A stretch of 64,000 bases of DNA from Neisseriaceae bacterium CLB008 (GCA_041228285.1 CP166133.1:372001-436000), one strand, 5' to 3'. Shown: positions 9,112-18,398, counted from the first letter of the stretch. Made by a program: numbers and translations. Notes: generated by a model from the letters alone, not told the origin.

Positions 9112-9191
9112 TTGATTTTACCCTCCGATTTGGTAAAATAAGCACATAACATTTGCAAGCCGCCATTCTGAATTTGGCGGCTTGCGTTTTT
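9112..9191 (+). promoter_or_regulatory. greA promoter and terminator-like leader hairpin
   Basis: A candidate promoter has TTGATT (9112-9117), a 16-base spacer and an extended -10 TGG-TAAAAT (9131-9139). Transcripts from it would at once contain the perfect 11-base stem GCAAGCCGCCA / TGGCGGCTTGC (9155-9165 and 9175-9185) followed by GTTTTTATT. This looks like an intrinsic terminator placed ahead of greA, which would give a short leader RNA with partial read-through. Confidence 0.6.
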
Positions 9192-9231
9192 ATTATTTAC
9201 TTACGCAATGACGTAAGTTGGAGAAAGCATC

Positions 9232-9708
9232 ATGCAAAAATACCCTTTAACCGTTCATGGCGCTGAGTTATTGAAAGCGGAATTACAGCAATTAAAAAGC
9301 GTGGAGCGCCCAGCGGTGATCGAGGCGATTGCTGAAGCCCGCTCTCATGGCGACCTGTCTGAAAACGCTGAGTACGAAGCAGCCAAAGAGCGTCAAGGTT
9401 TTGTGGAAGGCCGCATCGCCGATTTAGAAGGTAAATTGTCGAATGCGCAGATCATCAACCCTGCCGAATTAGATGTGGATGGCCGCATCGTGTTCGGCGC
9501 CACGGTTGAATTGATGGATTGCGAAAGCGAAGCCACGGTACGCTACCAAATTGTCGGCGATGATGAAGCCGACATCAAGGTGGGTAAAGTATCGGTGGGC
9601 TCACCCATTGCACGCGCCTTGATCGGTAAAGAAGAGGGCGACGTTGCTGAAGTGCAGGCTCCTGGTGGCATACGTGAATACGAAGTGCTGCGTGTAGAAT
9701 ACATTTAA
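9232..9708 (+). CDS. greA: Transcription elongation factor GreA
   Basis: GreA enters the RNA polymerase secondary channel and stimulates cleavage of backtracked RNA. The 158-aa length is canonical. The N-terminal coiled coil carries the catalytic acidic loop in [20 protein letters not shown], and the C-terminal FKBP-like domain includes [16 protein letters not shown]. It is preceded by a terminator-like leader and followed by a terminator at 9715-9750. Confidence 0.97.
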   Translation: MQKYPLTVHGAELLKAELQQLKSVERPAVIEAIAEARSHGDLSENAEYEAAKERQGFVEGRIADLEGKLSNAQIINPAELDVDGRIVFGATVELMDCESEATVRYQIVGDDEADIKVGKVSVGSPIARALIGKEEGDVAEVQAPGGIREYEVLRVEYI

Positions 9709-9714
9709 GACATC

Positions 9715-9750
9715 ATCAGGCAATCTTTAAAAGGTTGCCTGATTGCTTTT
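9715..9750 (+). terminator. Intrinsic terminator after greA
   Basis: Nine-base arms ATCAGGCAA and TTGCCTGAT are separated by an 11-base loop, and a TGCTTTT tail follows. Confidence 0.7.
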
Positions 9751-9790
9751 GGGCCGCATCGGCCGCAGTAACACAACAATAGGATTCCTT

Positions 9791-10240
9791 ATGTTGGCAA
9801 AAATCAGAAGTTTGGCCGTAGTGGCCTGGGTTGGGGCTTTATGGTTTGCAGGCTATGTGGCCGCACCGGTTTTGTTTCGTCTGCTGCCGAAGATGACGGC
9901 GGGCAATGTGGCTGGCCGCCTGTTTGAGATCATTGCCTATATGGGCATGGTGTGCGCGGCCATTCTGTTGTTATTCGGTTTATTTGAAGCAGGCGGGAAG
10001 TTATTTAAAACGGCTTACTTTAAATTAGTCTTGGCTATGTTATTGTGTGTGCTGTTGAACCATTTTGGCGTCACCCCCATCATCGAAGCGCTGAAGTTTA
10101 ACTACAGCCACGTGGTGCTACAAACGGTGGGGGGCAGCTTTGGGATGTGGCACGGCGTGTCTAGCGTGATTTATTTGATTACCAGCCTGTTGGGCGTGTT
10201 TTTGGTGTGGCACTGCACCCAAACGCCCTGTCAGAAATAG
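9791..10240 (+). CDS. DUF4149 (TMEM205-like) membrane protein
   Basis: The 149-aa product from the ATG at 9791 (ribosome site AGGATTCC) has four predicted membrane segments: SLAVVAWVGALWFAGYVAA, IIAYMGMVCAAILLLFGLF, LVLAMLLCVLLNHFGV and ISLLGVFLV-like at the C-terminus. The opening pattern WVGALWFAGYVAAPVLF is typical of DUF4149. Function is unknown. The gene often sits beside yhbY in betaproteobacteria, as it does here. Confidence 0.8.
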   Translation: MLAKIRSLAVVAWVGALWFAGYVAAPVLFRLLPKMTAGNVAGRLFEIIAYMGMVCAAILLLFGLFEAGGKLFKTAYFKLVLAMLLCVLLNHFGVTPIIEALKFNYSHVVLQTVGGSFGMWHGVSSVIYLITSLLGVFLVWHCTQTPCQK

Positions 10241-10260
10241 CCTTAACGGGCGTTGGCGAC

Positions 10261-10297
10261 AAAAAAACAGGCAACTTGCCATGGTGCAAGTTGCCTG
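10261..10297 (-). terminator. Intrinsic terminator of yhbY (bidirectional stem)
   Basis: Twelve-base arms CAGGCAACTTGC and GCAAGTTGCCTG enclose CATGGT. The seven A residues on the plus-strand left side form a T tract for the minus-strand yhbY transcript. The stem also lies just after the DUF4149 gene. Confidence 0.85.
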
Positions 10298-10313
10298 AGC
10301 GTTTGTTTGAGGC

Positions 10314-10598
10314 TTAAGCTTCAGCTGGTTTTGGACGCCAAATCACCAATAATTTACCGATGTGTTGAACTGGTGCCGCGTTTAGCTGGTCACATAGGGC
10401 GTCATAGATTTCGACGCGCGGTTCACGTTCATCGCCTAAGACGCGGATTTTAATTAATTCGTGGGCGCTTAGCGTCGCATCAACTTCTTTAAGTACGGCT
10501 TCGGTTAAGCCATGCTGACCAATCATCACAACAGGTTGGATGTGGTGGGCTTGTTGTTTCAGAGCCTGACGCTCTTTGGGGGTTAAATCAATCTTCAT
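10314..10598 (-). CDS. yhbY: YhbY-type CRM-domain RNA-binding protein
   Basis: The 94-aa protein is a stand-alone CRM (CRS1/YhbY) domain, associated with 50S ribosome assembly. The opening LTPKERQALKQQAHHIQPVV, the GQHGLT loop (GxxG-like motif) and the HELIKIRVLGD strand are typical. It is divergent from rlmE with 148 bases between them, the widespread yhbY / rlmE-ftsH arrangement. Confidence 0.94.
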   Translation of the reverse strand: MKIDLTPKERQALKQQAHHIQPVVMIGQHGLTEAVLKEVDATLSAHELIKIRVLGDEREPRVEIYDALCDQLNAAPVQHIGKLLVIWRPKPAEA

Positions 10599-10746
10599 TA
10601 TAATGGGTGTCTATGTTCTGGATTACTAAAAGATAAATTGTACTTTAAATTTGTTGTGTTGGGGAATTGAATCGTGCATTCGGTTCTATAAAGTGTGACG
10701 AGCATGCCAATCTGTCACACATCATTATTAAGTTTGTGAGTAAGTC

Positions 10747-11367
10747 ATGGCCATTAAATCAAAATCGTCCAAGTTATGGATTAACGAACATGTGAACGAC
10801 CATTATGTGCACATGGCAAAAAAAGACGGCTATCGGGCTAGAGCGGCCTATAAGTTGTTGGAAATAAATGAAAAAGATAAATTGATCTATCCGGGCATTG
10901 TGCTGGCCGACTTAGGCAGCGCCCCCGGTAGCTGGAGCCAAGTAGCGGCGAAAATCGTGGGTGGCAACGGCCAGGTGTTTGCGTTGGATATTTTGCCGAT
11001 GGATCCGCTTGAGAACGTAACCTTTATTCAGGGCGACTTTCGTGAAGAAACGGTTTTAAATGAATTTGAGTCTTTACTACAAAATCGTCCCTTAGACCTT
11101 GTAATTTCGGACATTGCCCCAAATATGACTGGTAACGCCGTAACGGACCAAGCCCGCAGTTTCTATTTGGCCGAGCTGGCCTTGGATTTTGCCTGTCAAA
11201 ACTTAAAAGAGGGTGGGCATTTTCTCATCAAAGTCTTCCAAGGTGCAGGCTATCAAGAGTATCTAACGGCCATGAGGTCAGCATTTGAACAAGTTTTGGT
11301 ACGCAAACCAAAAGCGTCGCGCGATCGCTCTAATGAAATTTATTTATTGGGCAAAAAATTGCGCTGA
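10747..11367 (+). CDS. rlmE: 23S rRNA 2'-O-ribose U2552 methyltransferase
   Basis: RlmE (FtsJ/RrmJ) methylates U2552 in the 23S A-loop using S-adenosylmethionine. The 206-aa length is normal. Visible elements are the catalytic Lys in RARAAYKLLEI, motif I ADLGSAPGSWSQV, the catalytic Asp in LVISDIAPNMTG and the Lys in FLIKVFQG, which complete the K-D-K-E tetrad with the late Glu in RSNEIYLL. It lies upstream of ftsH as in many proteobacteria. Confidence 0.96.
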   Translation: MAIKSKSSKLWINEHVNDHYVHMAKKDGYRARAAYKLLEINEKDKLIYPGIVLADLGSAPGSWSQVAAKIVGGNGQVFALDILPMDPLENVTFIQGDFREETVLNEFESLLQNRPLDLVISDIAPNMTGNAVTDQARSFYLAELALDFACQNLKEGGHFLIKVFQGAGYQEYLTAMRSAFEQVLVRKPKASRDRSNEIYLLGKKLR

Positions 11368-11429
11368 CAATTATACGGCTTGCGTTTACAATCTATTAAT
11401 CAGTAAAAAAATATTGGGAGCCTCGCGCT

Positions 11430-13514
11430 GTGGGTAATACCTTTAAAAATCTCTTAGTATGGCTGGTGTTCGCGGTCATCTTAATGACGGCATTCAATAG
11501 CTTAAACAAAAGTAAAGATGAAACTAAGCAAATTGAATATTCACAATTCATTACCAGCGTGACCGCAGGTGAAGTCGCCAGTGTGAATGTGGAAGGCTCT
11601 GTGGTGAGCGGCTATGTCATTAAAGGCAAGCGCACAGACGAAACCGACTTCTTTACCAATGCGCCTCTAGACGACCAATTGATTCCGCTTTTGTTGGAAA
11701 AAAATGTGCGTTTAAAAGTGACGCCTGAAGAAAAACCAAGCATGTTGGGCAGTATTTTGATCAGCATGCTGCCGGTACTGTTGTTGATTGGTGTGTGGAT
11801 TTACTTCATGCGTCAAATGCAAGGCGGTGGCGGTGGTGGTAAGGGCGGCGCGTTTTCTTTCGGGAAAAGTAAAGCCAAACTGTTGGATAAAGACGCTAAT
11901 CAGGTGACGTTTGCCGATGTGGCAGGCTGTGATGAAGCCAAAGAAGAAGTGTCTGAAATTGTGGAATACCTAAAAGAGCCTTCACGCTATCAAAGCTTGG
12001 GTGGCCGCGTGCCGCGCGGCGTGCTGTTGGCAGGTAGCCCTGGTACCGGTAAAACCCTATTGGCTAAAGCCATTGCGGGCGAAGCCAAAGTACCCTTTTT
12101 CAGCATCTCAGGTTCTGACTTCGTGGAGATGTTTGTCGGCGTGGGTGCGTCCCGCGTACGCGACATGTTCGAACAAGCCAAGAAAAACGCACCGTGCATC
12201 ATCTTTATTGACGAGATCGACGCCGTTGGCCGTCAGCGTGGCGCTGGCGTAGGCGGCGGTAACGACGAACGCGAACAAACCTTAAACCAATTATTGGTTG
12301 AGATGGATGGTTTTGAAAGCAATACCACGGTGATCGTGATTGCCGCAACCAACCGTCCTGACGTACTGGACCCTGCCTTGCAACGTCCTGGTCGTTTTGA
12401 CCGTCAAGTCGTGGTGCCCCTACCGGACATTCGTGGTCGTGAGCAAATTCTGAATGTGCACATGCGTAAAGTGCCTTTGGATAAATCGGTGGATGCCCAA
12501 ACCTTGGCTCGCGGTACGCCAGGCTTCAGCGGCGCTGACTTGGCTAACTTGGTAAACGAAGCGGCTTTGTTTGCGGCGCGCCGCAATAAGCGCTTAGTCG
12601 ACCAAAGTGATTTTGAAGAAGCCAAAGACAAAATCTTTATGGGTCCTGAACGTCGCTCAATGGTGATGCATGAAGACGAACGCTTGGCGACAGCCTATCA
12701 TGAATCGGGTCACGCCATTGTGGCCAGCCTATTGCCTGGCACCGACCCGGTACACAAAGTGACCATCATGCCGCGTGGCCGAGCCTTAGGCTTGACCTGG
12801 CAGCTGCCTGAGCGTGACCGCATCAGCATGTACGAAGACCAAATGTTGCATCAGCTGTCTATTCTGTTCGGTGGCCGTATTGCCGAAGACATTTTTGTCG
12901 GCAAGGTATCGACCGGTGCGTCTAATGACTTTGAGCGTGCGACCAGCATTGCGCGCGACATGGTGACTCGCTACGGTATGTCTAAGAAATTAGGCCCTAT
13001 GGTGTACGCTGAAAACGAAGGCGAAGTGTTCTTAGGCCGTTCGATGACCAGCAGCAAAAACCTGTCTGAAGCGACCATGCAGCAAGTGGATGCAGAAATT
13101 CGCCGCATCATTGATGAGCAATACGCTCTGGCCTATAAGCTATTAGATGAAAACCGTGACAAAGTGGAAGTGATGACCAAAGCCTTGATGGATTGGGAAA
13201 CCATTGACGCCGATCAGGTGAAAGAAATCATGGCCGGTCAACAGCCTAGCTTGCCTAAAGACTATAGCCACAACGTGAAAAGCGATGATGAAGTCGCCGC
13301 TGAAGCGGCTGCGGCTCAAGCTTTGGCCAATGCCCCAGAAGCCTCTGATGAAGAAGCGCCTGTGGTGGCTCAAGCAGCTGAAACCTCAGCAGAGCCTTCG
13401 GTAGCCGATTCGTTTAAGCAAGACGCTGCGGTGGAGGCCAAGGCAGACGAAGCCGTGACCGCTGATGAGTCAACGGATAAAGGCGCGGATAAAGACGGCG
13501 CTGCTAAATCCTAA
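11430..13514 (+). CDS. ftsH: ATP-dependent zinc metalloprotease FtsH
   Basis: FtsH is a membrane-bound hexameric AAA protease that degrades LpxC, sigma-32 and misfolded membrane proteins. The 694-aa chain shows two N-terminal membrane helices (about 7-24 and 105-126) around a periplasmic domain, Walker A GSPGTGKT (202-209), Walker [12 protein letters not shown], the SRH with RPGRFDR, and the zinc site HESGH (424-428). The C-terminal 50-60 residues are an Ala/Glu/Asp-rich tail, longer than the E. coli one. The start is GTG at 11430, with GGGAG ahead of it. Confidence 0.96.
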   Translation: MGNTFKNLLVWLVFAVILMTAFNSLNKSKDETKQIEYSQFITSVTAGEVASVNVEGSVVSGYVIKGKRTDETDFFTNAPLDDQLIPLLLEKNVRLKVTPEEKPSMLGSILISMLPVLLLIGVWIYFMRQMQGGGGGGKGGAFSFGKSKAKLLDKDANQVTFADVAGCDEAKEEVSEIVEYLKEPSRYQSLGGRVPRGVLLAGSPGTGKTLLAKAIAGEAKVPFFSISGSDFVEMFVGVGASRVRDMFEQAKKNAPCIIFIDEIDAVGRQRGAGVGGGNDEREQTLNQLLVEMDGFESNTTVIVIAATNRPDVLDPALQRPGRFDRQVVVPLPDIRGREQILNVHMRKVPLDKSVDAQTLARGTPGFSGADLANLVNEAALFAARRNKRLVDQSDFEEAKDKIFMGPERRSMVMHEDERLATAYHESGHAIVASLLPGTDPVHKVTIMPRGRALGLTWQLPERDRISMYEDQMLHQLSILFGGRIAEDIFVGKVSTGASNDFERATSIARDMVTRYGMSKKLGPMVYAENEGEVFLGRSMTSSKNLSEATMQQVDAEIRRIIDEQYALAYKLLDENRDKVEVMTKALMDWETIDADQVKEIMAGQQPSLPKDYSHNVKSDDEVAAEAAAAQALANAPEASDEEAPVVAQAAETSAEPSVADSFKQDAAVEAKADEAVTADESTDKGADKDGAAKS

Positions 13515-13530
13515 GTTGAAGATGTGAGAC

Positions 13531-13559
13531 AAAGGCAGCCTGAGGCTGCCTTTCTTTTT
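13531..13559 (+). terminator. Intrinsic terminator after ftsH
   Basis: AAAGGCAGCC and GGCTGCCTTT form a ten-base stem with a TGA loop and a CTTTTTA tail. The left arm plus loop resembles eleven bases of the Kingella-type DNA uptake word (AGGCAGCCTGA), but I found no second clear copy. Confidence 0.85.
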
Positions 13560-13577
13560 ATTCAGAAAGAATGATTG

Positions 13578-14426
13578 ATGCATACTTTGTTGAAGTGTGG
13601 TCGTTTTGACCTTGATTTAAGTAGCCCGCAAGTGATGGGGATTTTAAATGCCACGCCGGATTCGTTTTCAGATGGGGGCCGCTATGCCGATCCGGCCGCC
13701 GTCCTGGCTACGGCCGAGCAAATGGTGGCCGACGGCGTTGGCCTATTGGACGTGGGCGGGGAGTCGACGCGGCCGAATGCGCCGTTTGTATCGCCTGCTG
13801 AGGAAATTGACCGAGTCATGCCGGTTTTGGAAGCGCTGCATGGCCTGAACGTACCGGTGTCTTTGGATACTCGCCGTACGGAAGTGATGCGCGTGGCTCT
13901 GGCTGCGGGCTATGTGGATTTAATCAATGATATTTCGGCCTTAGAGGACGATGGTGCAGTGGCTTTACTGCATGACTATCCTGAGGCCGCTATTTGCTTA
14001 ATGCACATGCAGGGCGAGCCACAAACCATGCAGCAGCAGCCTGGCTATCGCGATGTGGTGGCAGAGGTCAGTGCCTATTTAAAAGGGCGTGTACAGGCTT
14101 GCTTAGACGCTGGCATTGCCCTTGAGCGGCTATTGATTGACCCAGGCTTTGGCTTTGGTAAAACCTTGGAACACAATGTGGACTTAATGGTGGGGCTACA
14201 AGACTGGCTGCTGCAGGTAGACGTGCCGGTGTTGATCGGCGTGTCGCGTAAAACCATGCTGGGGCAAATGGTGGGTGAGCCCGTTGCCAAAGAGCGTCGC
14301 GGCGCCAGCGTTGCCGCTGCGTTGGCGGCAGTGAGCAGGGGTGCCCACATCGTGCGGGTGCACGATGTGAAAGACACCGTTCAGGCGCTACGGGTATGGC
14401 AGAACATTGGTATTTTCCTACGGTAA
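13578..14426 (+). CDS. folP: Dihydropteroate synthase
   Basis: DHPS condenses p-aminobenzoate with the pterin pyrophosphate in folate synthesis and is the target of sulfonamides. Signature segments are MGILNATPDSFSDGG, LDVGGESTRPNA, NDISALEDDGA, DPGFGFGKTLEHN and the GVSRKTMLG loop. The 282-aa length is usual. A ribosome site is weak; I take the ATG at 13578 because a TTG directly upstream adds only one residue. It lies between ftsH and glmM in the conserved ftsH-folP-glmM order. Confidence 0.95.
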   Translation: MHTLLKCGRFDLDLSSPQVMGILNATPDSFSDGGRYADPAAVLATAEQMVADGVGLLDVGGESTRPNAPFVSPAEEIDRVMPVLEALHGLNVPVSLDTRRTEVMRVALAAGYVDLINDISALEDDGAVALLHDYPEAAICLMHMQGEPQTMQQQPGYRDVVAEVSAYLKGRVQACLDAGIALERLLIDPGFGFGKTLEHNVDLMVGLQDWLLQVDVPVLIGVSRKTMLGQMVGEPVAKERRGASVAAALAAVSRGAHIVRVHDVKDTVQALRVWQNIGIFLR

Positions 14427-14526
14427 GGAACGCATGGCGCTGGGTACTTTGGGCGCCCTGTGTTGATTTAAGGTCGGGTTGAGGTCATATTTTTTTCATA
14501 TTTCTAAGATTAGATGCAATTTAAAG

Positions 14527-14555
14527 CTGACACCCTAGCCGTCAGGTCTTACAAT
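14527..14555 (+). promoter_or_regulatory. Candidate sigma-70 promoter of glmM
   Basis: CTGACA (14527-14532), a 17-base spacer and TACAAT (14550-14555) match the sigma-70 consensus at five of six positions each. The site is 45 bases before the glmM start, in an otherwise empty 174-base gap. Confidence 0.65.
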
Positions 14556-14600
14556 GACTCATAATTTAATGATTGATTCTATAGAAGTGAGTAATGGTTT

Positions 14601-15938
14601 ATGGCACGTAAATATTTCGGTACCGATGGTGTGCGAGGTGAGGTGGGTACTTACCCTATTACCCCAGAGTGTGTTTTAAGATTGGGCTACGCCGCTGGGC
14701 GGGTTTTGGTGAATCATGATGCGGGCTATAAGCCGACGGTATTGATTGGTAAGGACACGCGCGTTTCAGGTTATATGTTGGAAGCGGCCTTGCAGGCTGG
14801 TTTTACTTCTGCTGGGGTGAACGTGCTGTTGACCGGACCATTGCCTACGCCAGGCGTGGCTTATTTAACTCGAGCGCTGCGCCTATCGGCTGGGGTGGTG
14901 ATTTCTGCCTCGCACAATGTGTATTCCGACAACGGCATTAAATTCTTTGCCGAAGGCGGCCGTAAGCTTGACGACGAGATTGAGGCGGAAATTGAAGCCA
15001 TGATGGATCAGCCTATGCCGACCATGCCTTCTGATTACCTAGGCCGTGCCCGCCGTATTGATGGCGCGGTTGACCGTTATATTGAGTTTTGTAAAAGCAG
15101 CTTCCCTAATTATCTAGACCTTAAAGGTTTAAAAATTGTGGTCGACACCGCCCACGGTGCGGCTTATCACGTGGCGCCAAAGGTGTTCCATGAGCTAGGC
15201 GCTGAAGTGGTGTTGATCGGTGGTGAGCCAAATGGCTTTAACATCAATCAAGAAGTAGGGGCCACCCACACCGACACCATTCAAGCCGCTGTGGTGGCTG
15301 AAGGCGCGGATTACGGGATTGCACTGGATGGCGACGGAGATCGATTGATGATGGTAGACGCCAATGGGCGCCTCTATGATGGCGACGCGTTGATTTACGT
15401 CATCGCCAAAGCGCGTGCTCAGGCCGGTGCCTTAAAAGGGGGCGTCGTCGGTACGGTGATGACCAATATGGGCATGGAGCTAGCGTTACAGAAGCAAGGC
15501 ATTGAGTTTGCCCGCGCCAAAGTGGGCGATCGCTATGTGTTGCAGCAATTGTATCAGCGCGATTGGCTGATTGGTGGCGAAGCGTCTGGACATATTTTAT
15601 GCTTGGATCGCCACAACACGGGTGACGGTATTATTTCAGCCCTGCAAGTGTTGGCTGGCTTAATCGAGCTAAACCAAGACTTGGCTACGGTTTTGAGTGA
15701 ATGGACGCCGTTTCCGCAGATGATGATTAACGTGCGCCTACAGCCTGGGCAAGACTGGCAGACGGCTTCTGCCGCAGCGCTGGCCGATGCCGAAGCGGCG
15801 CTGAAGGGTAAGGGGCGCGTGGTGCTGCGGGCATCGGGCACCGAGCCGGTGGTGCGTGTGATGGTTGAAGCTGAAGCACAAGCCTTAGCCGATCAGTATG
15901 CCCGACAGATTGCGCTGGCGATTGATCCAACCCTATAA
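14601..15938 (+). CDS. glmM: Phosphoglucosamine mutase
   Basis: GlmM interconverts glucosamine 6-phosphate and glucosamine 1-phosphate for UDP-GlcNAc, peptidoglycan and LPS. The 445-aa length is canonical. Motifs are [11 protein letters not shown] at the N-terminus, the active-site phosphoserine loop [17 protein letters not shown], the metal loop [13 protein letters not shown], the sugar-binding GGEASGHI and the phosphate-binding [14 protein letters not shown]. Confidence 0.97.
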   Translation: MARKYFGTDGVRGEVGTYPITPECVLRLGYAAGRVLVNHDAGYKPTVLIGKDTRVSGYMLEAALQAGFTSAGVNVLLTGPLPTPGVAYLTRALRLSAGVVISASHNVYSDNGIKFFAEGGRKLDDEIEAEIEAMMDQPMPTMPSDYLGRARRIDGAVDRYIEFCKSSFPNYLDLKGLKIVVDTAHGAAYHVAPKVFHELGAEVVLIGGEPNGFNINQEVGATHTDTIQAAVVAEGADYGIALDGDGDRLMMVDANGRLYDGDALIYVIAKARAQAGALKGGVVGTVMTNMGMELALQKQGIEFARAKVGDRYVLQQLYQRDWLIGGEASGHILCLDRHNTGDGIISALQVLAGLIELNQDLATVLSEWTPFPQMMINVRLQPGQDWQTASAAALADAEAALKGKGRVVLRASGTEPVVRVMVEAEAQALADQYARQIALAIDPTL

Positions 15939-15968
15939 CGATATTTAAGCCTGTGGAAGTGGTTTTTT

Positions 15969-16580
15969 ATGGATTTTTTTGCGCTATTGCAAGATTTTTT
16001 TATTCAGTACGGCTATCTGGCGGTGTTTCTCGTGTTGTTCGCCTGCGGTTTTGGCTTACCCATTCCTGAAGACGTGACCTTGGTGACGGGCGGGGTCATT
16101 TCTGGCCTTGGCTATACTAATGTGCACACCATGGTGGTGGTGGGGCTGCTGGGGGTATTGATTGGCGACGGAACCGTATTTACCTTAGGTAAGGTATATG
16201 GATCGCGGATCTTGAAGTTTAAGCCGGTGGCGCGCATCATGACACCGAAGCGCTACGATCAAATCCAAAAGAAATTCGATAAATACGGCAATGGGGTGCT
16301 GTTTATGGCCCGCTTTTTGCCCGGCTTAAGAACCCCCATTTACCTAATGGCTGGCATTTCAGGGCGCATTTCCTATCTGCGCTTTTTGGTGATGGATGGT
16401 CTGGCTGCTCTGATTTCAGTGCCGGTATGGGTGTATCTGGGTGAGTTTGGCGCCAGCAATATTGACTGGCTGATGCACAAGGTTCATCAGTTTCAAGCCG
16501 GTATTTTCGCGATCTTGGGCGTGTTGTTGGTGGGTGGTCTATTGATGTGGTGGTTTAAAAAACGACGCCAAACGAAGTAA
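15969..16580 (+). CDS. DedA family membrane protein
   Basis: The 203-aa protein is a DedA/SNARE-associated family member, implicated in recycling undecaprenyl phosphate and phospholipid flipping. Recognisable features are the reentrant segment FGLPIPEDVTLVTGGVISGL with the conserved acidic residue, GDGTVFTLGKVYG, and the RFLPGLRTPIYLMAGISG motif with two Arg. Four to five membrane segments are predicted, and the C-terminus is basic (KKRRQTK). It is 30 bases downstream of glmM and is ended by a terminator at 16591-16619. Confidence 0.88.
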   Translation: MDFFALLQDFFIQYGYLAVFLVLFACGFGLPIPEDVTLVTGGVISGLGYTNVHTMVVVGLLGVLIGDGTVFTLGKVYGSRILKFKPVARIMTPKRYDQIQKKFDKYGNGVLFMARFLPGLRTPIYLMAGISGRISYLRFLVMDGLAALISVPVWVYLGEFGASNIDWLMHKVHQFQAGIFAILGVLLVGGLLMWWFKKRRQTK

Positions 16581-16590
16581 ATGAAACGTC

Positions 16591-16619
16591 AAAAAAGGAG
16601 GCTTAGGCCTCCTTTTTTG
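16591..16619 (+). terminator. Intrinsic terminator after the DedA gene
   Basis: AAAAAAGGAGGC and GGCCTCCTTTTTT form a long stem around TTA, with T tracts usable in both directions. Confidence 0.9.
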
Positions 16620-16668
16620 CGTCTATTTATGTGGGATGCCACAATTTCTGCTCTGAATTTATTATGCG

Positions 16669-16726
16669 AAAATAAGCACATCAATAAAATAACATTTAAA
16701 CCGCCTGCCTTTGTGGCGGCGGTTTA
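16669..16726 (+). promoter_or_regulatory. Leader of the tsdBA-like operon with shared motif and hairpin
   Basis: The 13-mer AAAATAAGCACAT (16669-16681) is identical to one at the greA promoter (9135-9147), and AACATTT follows in both. A nine-base stem, TAAACCGCC / GGCGGTTTA (16697-16705 and 16718-16726), comes 20 bases before the first cytochrome gene. The -10 is probably GAAAAT within the shared word. The function is inferred. Confidence 0.4.
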
Positions 16727-16745
16727 AGCATTGTTGGAGTGCGCT

Positions 16746-17399
16746 ATGTTTAATGTATTTAAAACCAGCCTGTGGGTTTGGTTGTTTAGCCTGCTGTTGC
16801 CGGGCATGGCCTGGGCAGGCTTAACCGGTGAGCAGATTTTTAATAAGGGCAATGGCCGCGGCGCCGATGCCTGTAATGCTTGCCATGCGGTCGATGGCGG
16901 CGGCGTTTTGTCGATTGGGACACCGCGCCTAGCTGGCTTAAACGCAGGCTACTTGGAAAAACAAATCAAGGACTTTGCCAGCGGCCGTCGTCTGCACGTA
17001 CAGATGCGCCCGATTGCCAAAGCCATGACGCAAGAAGAAATCGAATCTGTGAGTAAATACCTCAGTGGTTTGCCATTGCCTGAACGCAAGATCAAGCAAA
17101 GCCTACCGATGGCGGATGAAAGCGTGGGCGCACGTTTGGCGCTGCGTGGCCGTTGGGAAGCCAATATCCCGGCCTGTATTCAGTGTCATGCCTATAACGG
17201 TGGCGGCGTGGGGGCATCCTTTCCCGCTATTTCTGGGCAGGGCGCCGTGTACATTGCTAATCAGCTCAATGCGTGGAAAAACGGCGCGCGTGACAACGAT
17301 CCGATTGGCTTGATGAAACAGATCGCCAGCAAGCTTAGCCGTGAAGACATTGATTCTGTGGCGCAGTGGTTTGGCGCTCAAAATGCGACCAAAAACTAG
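16746..17399 (+). CDS. tsdB: Diheme cytochrome c, TsdB-like electron acceptor
   Basis: The 217-aa product has a signal peptide (about residues 1-24, ending GMAWA) and two class I cytochrome c domains, with heme motifs CNACH (43-47) and CIQCH (144-148) and methionine ligand candidates near HVQMRP and LMKQ. This is the cytochrome c4-like layout of TsdB, the diheme partner of thiosulfate dehydrogenase TsdA. A TsdA-like gene follows nine bases later. A start at 16746 is supported by GGAG upstream. A generic cytochrome c4 is the alternative reading. Confidence 0.75.
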   Translation: MFNVFKTSLWVWLFSLLLPGMAWAGLTGEQIFNKGNGRGADACNACHAVDGGGVLSIGTPRLAGLNAGYLEKQIKDFASGRRLHVQMRPIAKAMTQEEIESVSKYLSGLPLPERKIKQSLPMADESVGARLALRGRWEANIPACIQCHAYNGGGVGASFPAISGQGAVYIANQLNAWKNGARDNDPIGLMKQIASKLSREDIDSVAQWFGAQNATKN

Positions 17400-17408
17400 G
17401 AGAACAGC

Positions 17409-18332
17409 ATGAAAACCTTATTATGGCCCCTAGTGGCCGCCGCCTTTCTACTCAGCGCCTGTGGCGAAGATGAAGCCGCTAAAGCCGCCCAGGCTGAAGC
17501 CGAAGCCAAAGAGAAAATTGTCACCTTTACCCCACCAGAAGAATCAGAAATCCCTGACGACGAATTTGGTAAAGTGGTGAAACTGGGCCGCGATATTTTC
17601 TCAGACACGCCACGCTATGCGCCGCAATACTCTGGTAACGGTTTGAGCTGTCGTAACTGCCACATCGACAACGGTCGCCAGCACAATGCAGCGCCGCTGT
17701 GGGCGGCACAAGTGGCTTATCCTCAATACCGCTCTAAAAATGGCCACGTGAACACGCTGTCTGAACGTATTCAAGGCTGCTTTATGTACAGCATGAATGG
17801 CACCAAGCCGCCTTTAGGTAGTCCAGAGCTGATTGCGCTAGAGTCGTTTGCGTTCTGGATGGCAAAAGGTGCGCCAGTGGCCACCAAGATCGAAGGTGCA
17901 GGCTTTAAAAAATACGATGCGCCAGAAGCGCCTGATTTAAAGCGCGGCGAAAAAGTGTATGAGCAAAAATGCGCCGTGTGCCATGGCCCTGACGGTCAAG
18001 GCCAAAAGGTCGATGGTAAATACAATTTCCCACCGCTGTGGGGGCCAGATTCATATAACTGGGGCGCGGGCATGCACCAGCTGAAAAATGCCTCGGCGTT
18101 TATTCGCTACAATATGCCGCTAAGCCAGGGTGAAAGCATTGGCGCACAAGAAGCCGTGGACGTGGCCTACTTTATGAATTCGCATGAGCGTCCGCAAGAC
18201 CCTCGCTTTACTGGCGATGTGGCCGAAACCCGTAAAAAATATCATGACACGCCAGACTCGGTATACGGTACTGAGGTGAATGGCCACATCATGGGCTCTA
18301 AGCCAGCCACTTTTGAAAACTGGGGTAAATAA
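17409..18332 (+). CDS. tsdA: Diheme cytochrome lipoprotein, TsdA-like thiosulfate dehydrogenase / tetrathionate reductase
   Basis: The 307-aa product begins with a lipoprotein signal (LSAC, lipid Cys at residue 18), so it should be periplasmic and membrane-anchored. It has two heme motifs, CRNCH (81-85) and CAVCH (188-192). A lone Cys in ERIQGCFMYSMNG (124) sits where TsdA uses a Cys heme ligand, and NMPL (Met236) is a distal ligand candidate. TsdA oxidises two thiosulfates to tetrathionate or does the reverse. Pairing with a diheme TsdB-like gene strengthens the call. Direction of catalysis cannot be read from sequence. Confidence 0.78.
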   Translation: MKTLLWPLVAAAFLLSACGEDEAAKAAQAEAEAKEKIVTFTPPEESEIPDDEFGKVVKLGRDIFSDTPRYAPQYSGNGLSCRNCHIDNGRQHNAAPLWAAQVAYPQYRSKNGHVNTLSERIQGCFMYSMNGTKPPLGSPELIALESFAFWMAKGAPVATKIEGAGFKKYDAPEAPDLKRGEKVYEQKCAVCHGPDGQGQKVDGKYNFPPLWGPDSYNWGAGMHQLKNASAFIRYNMPLSQGESIGAQEAVDVAYFMNSHERPQDPRFTGDVAETRKKYHDTPDSVYGTEVNGHIMGSKPATFENWGK

Positions 18333-18351
18333 GCCGGATCATGCTGGATCC

Positions 18352-18378
18352 AAAAACGAGCCTGAGGGCTCGTTTTTT
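18352..18378 (+). terminator. Intrinsic terminator after the tsdBA-like genes
   Basis: AAAAACGAGCC and GGCTCGTTTTTTT pair around TGAG with a seven-T tail. Confidence 0.9.
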
Positions 18379-18398
18379 TGTGGTCATTATTCCTTATT

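Noticed and set aside
10253-10453. Plus-strand reading frame over the yhbY terminator
   Set aside because: It covers the terminator hairpin and the antisense of yhbY; the translated sequence has no protein-like pattern.
13531-13553. Possible DNA uptake sequence of the Kingella type (AGGCAGCCTGA) in the ftsH terminator
   Set aside because: It matches 11 of 12 bases but I found no second clear copy; real uptake words occur about once per kilobase or two in these genomes.
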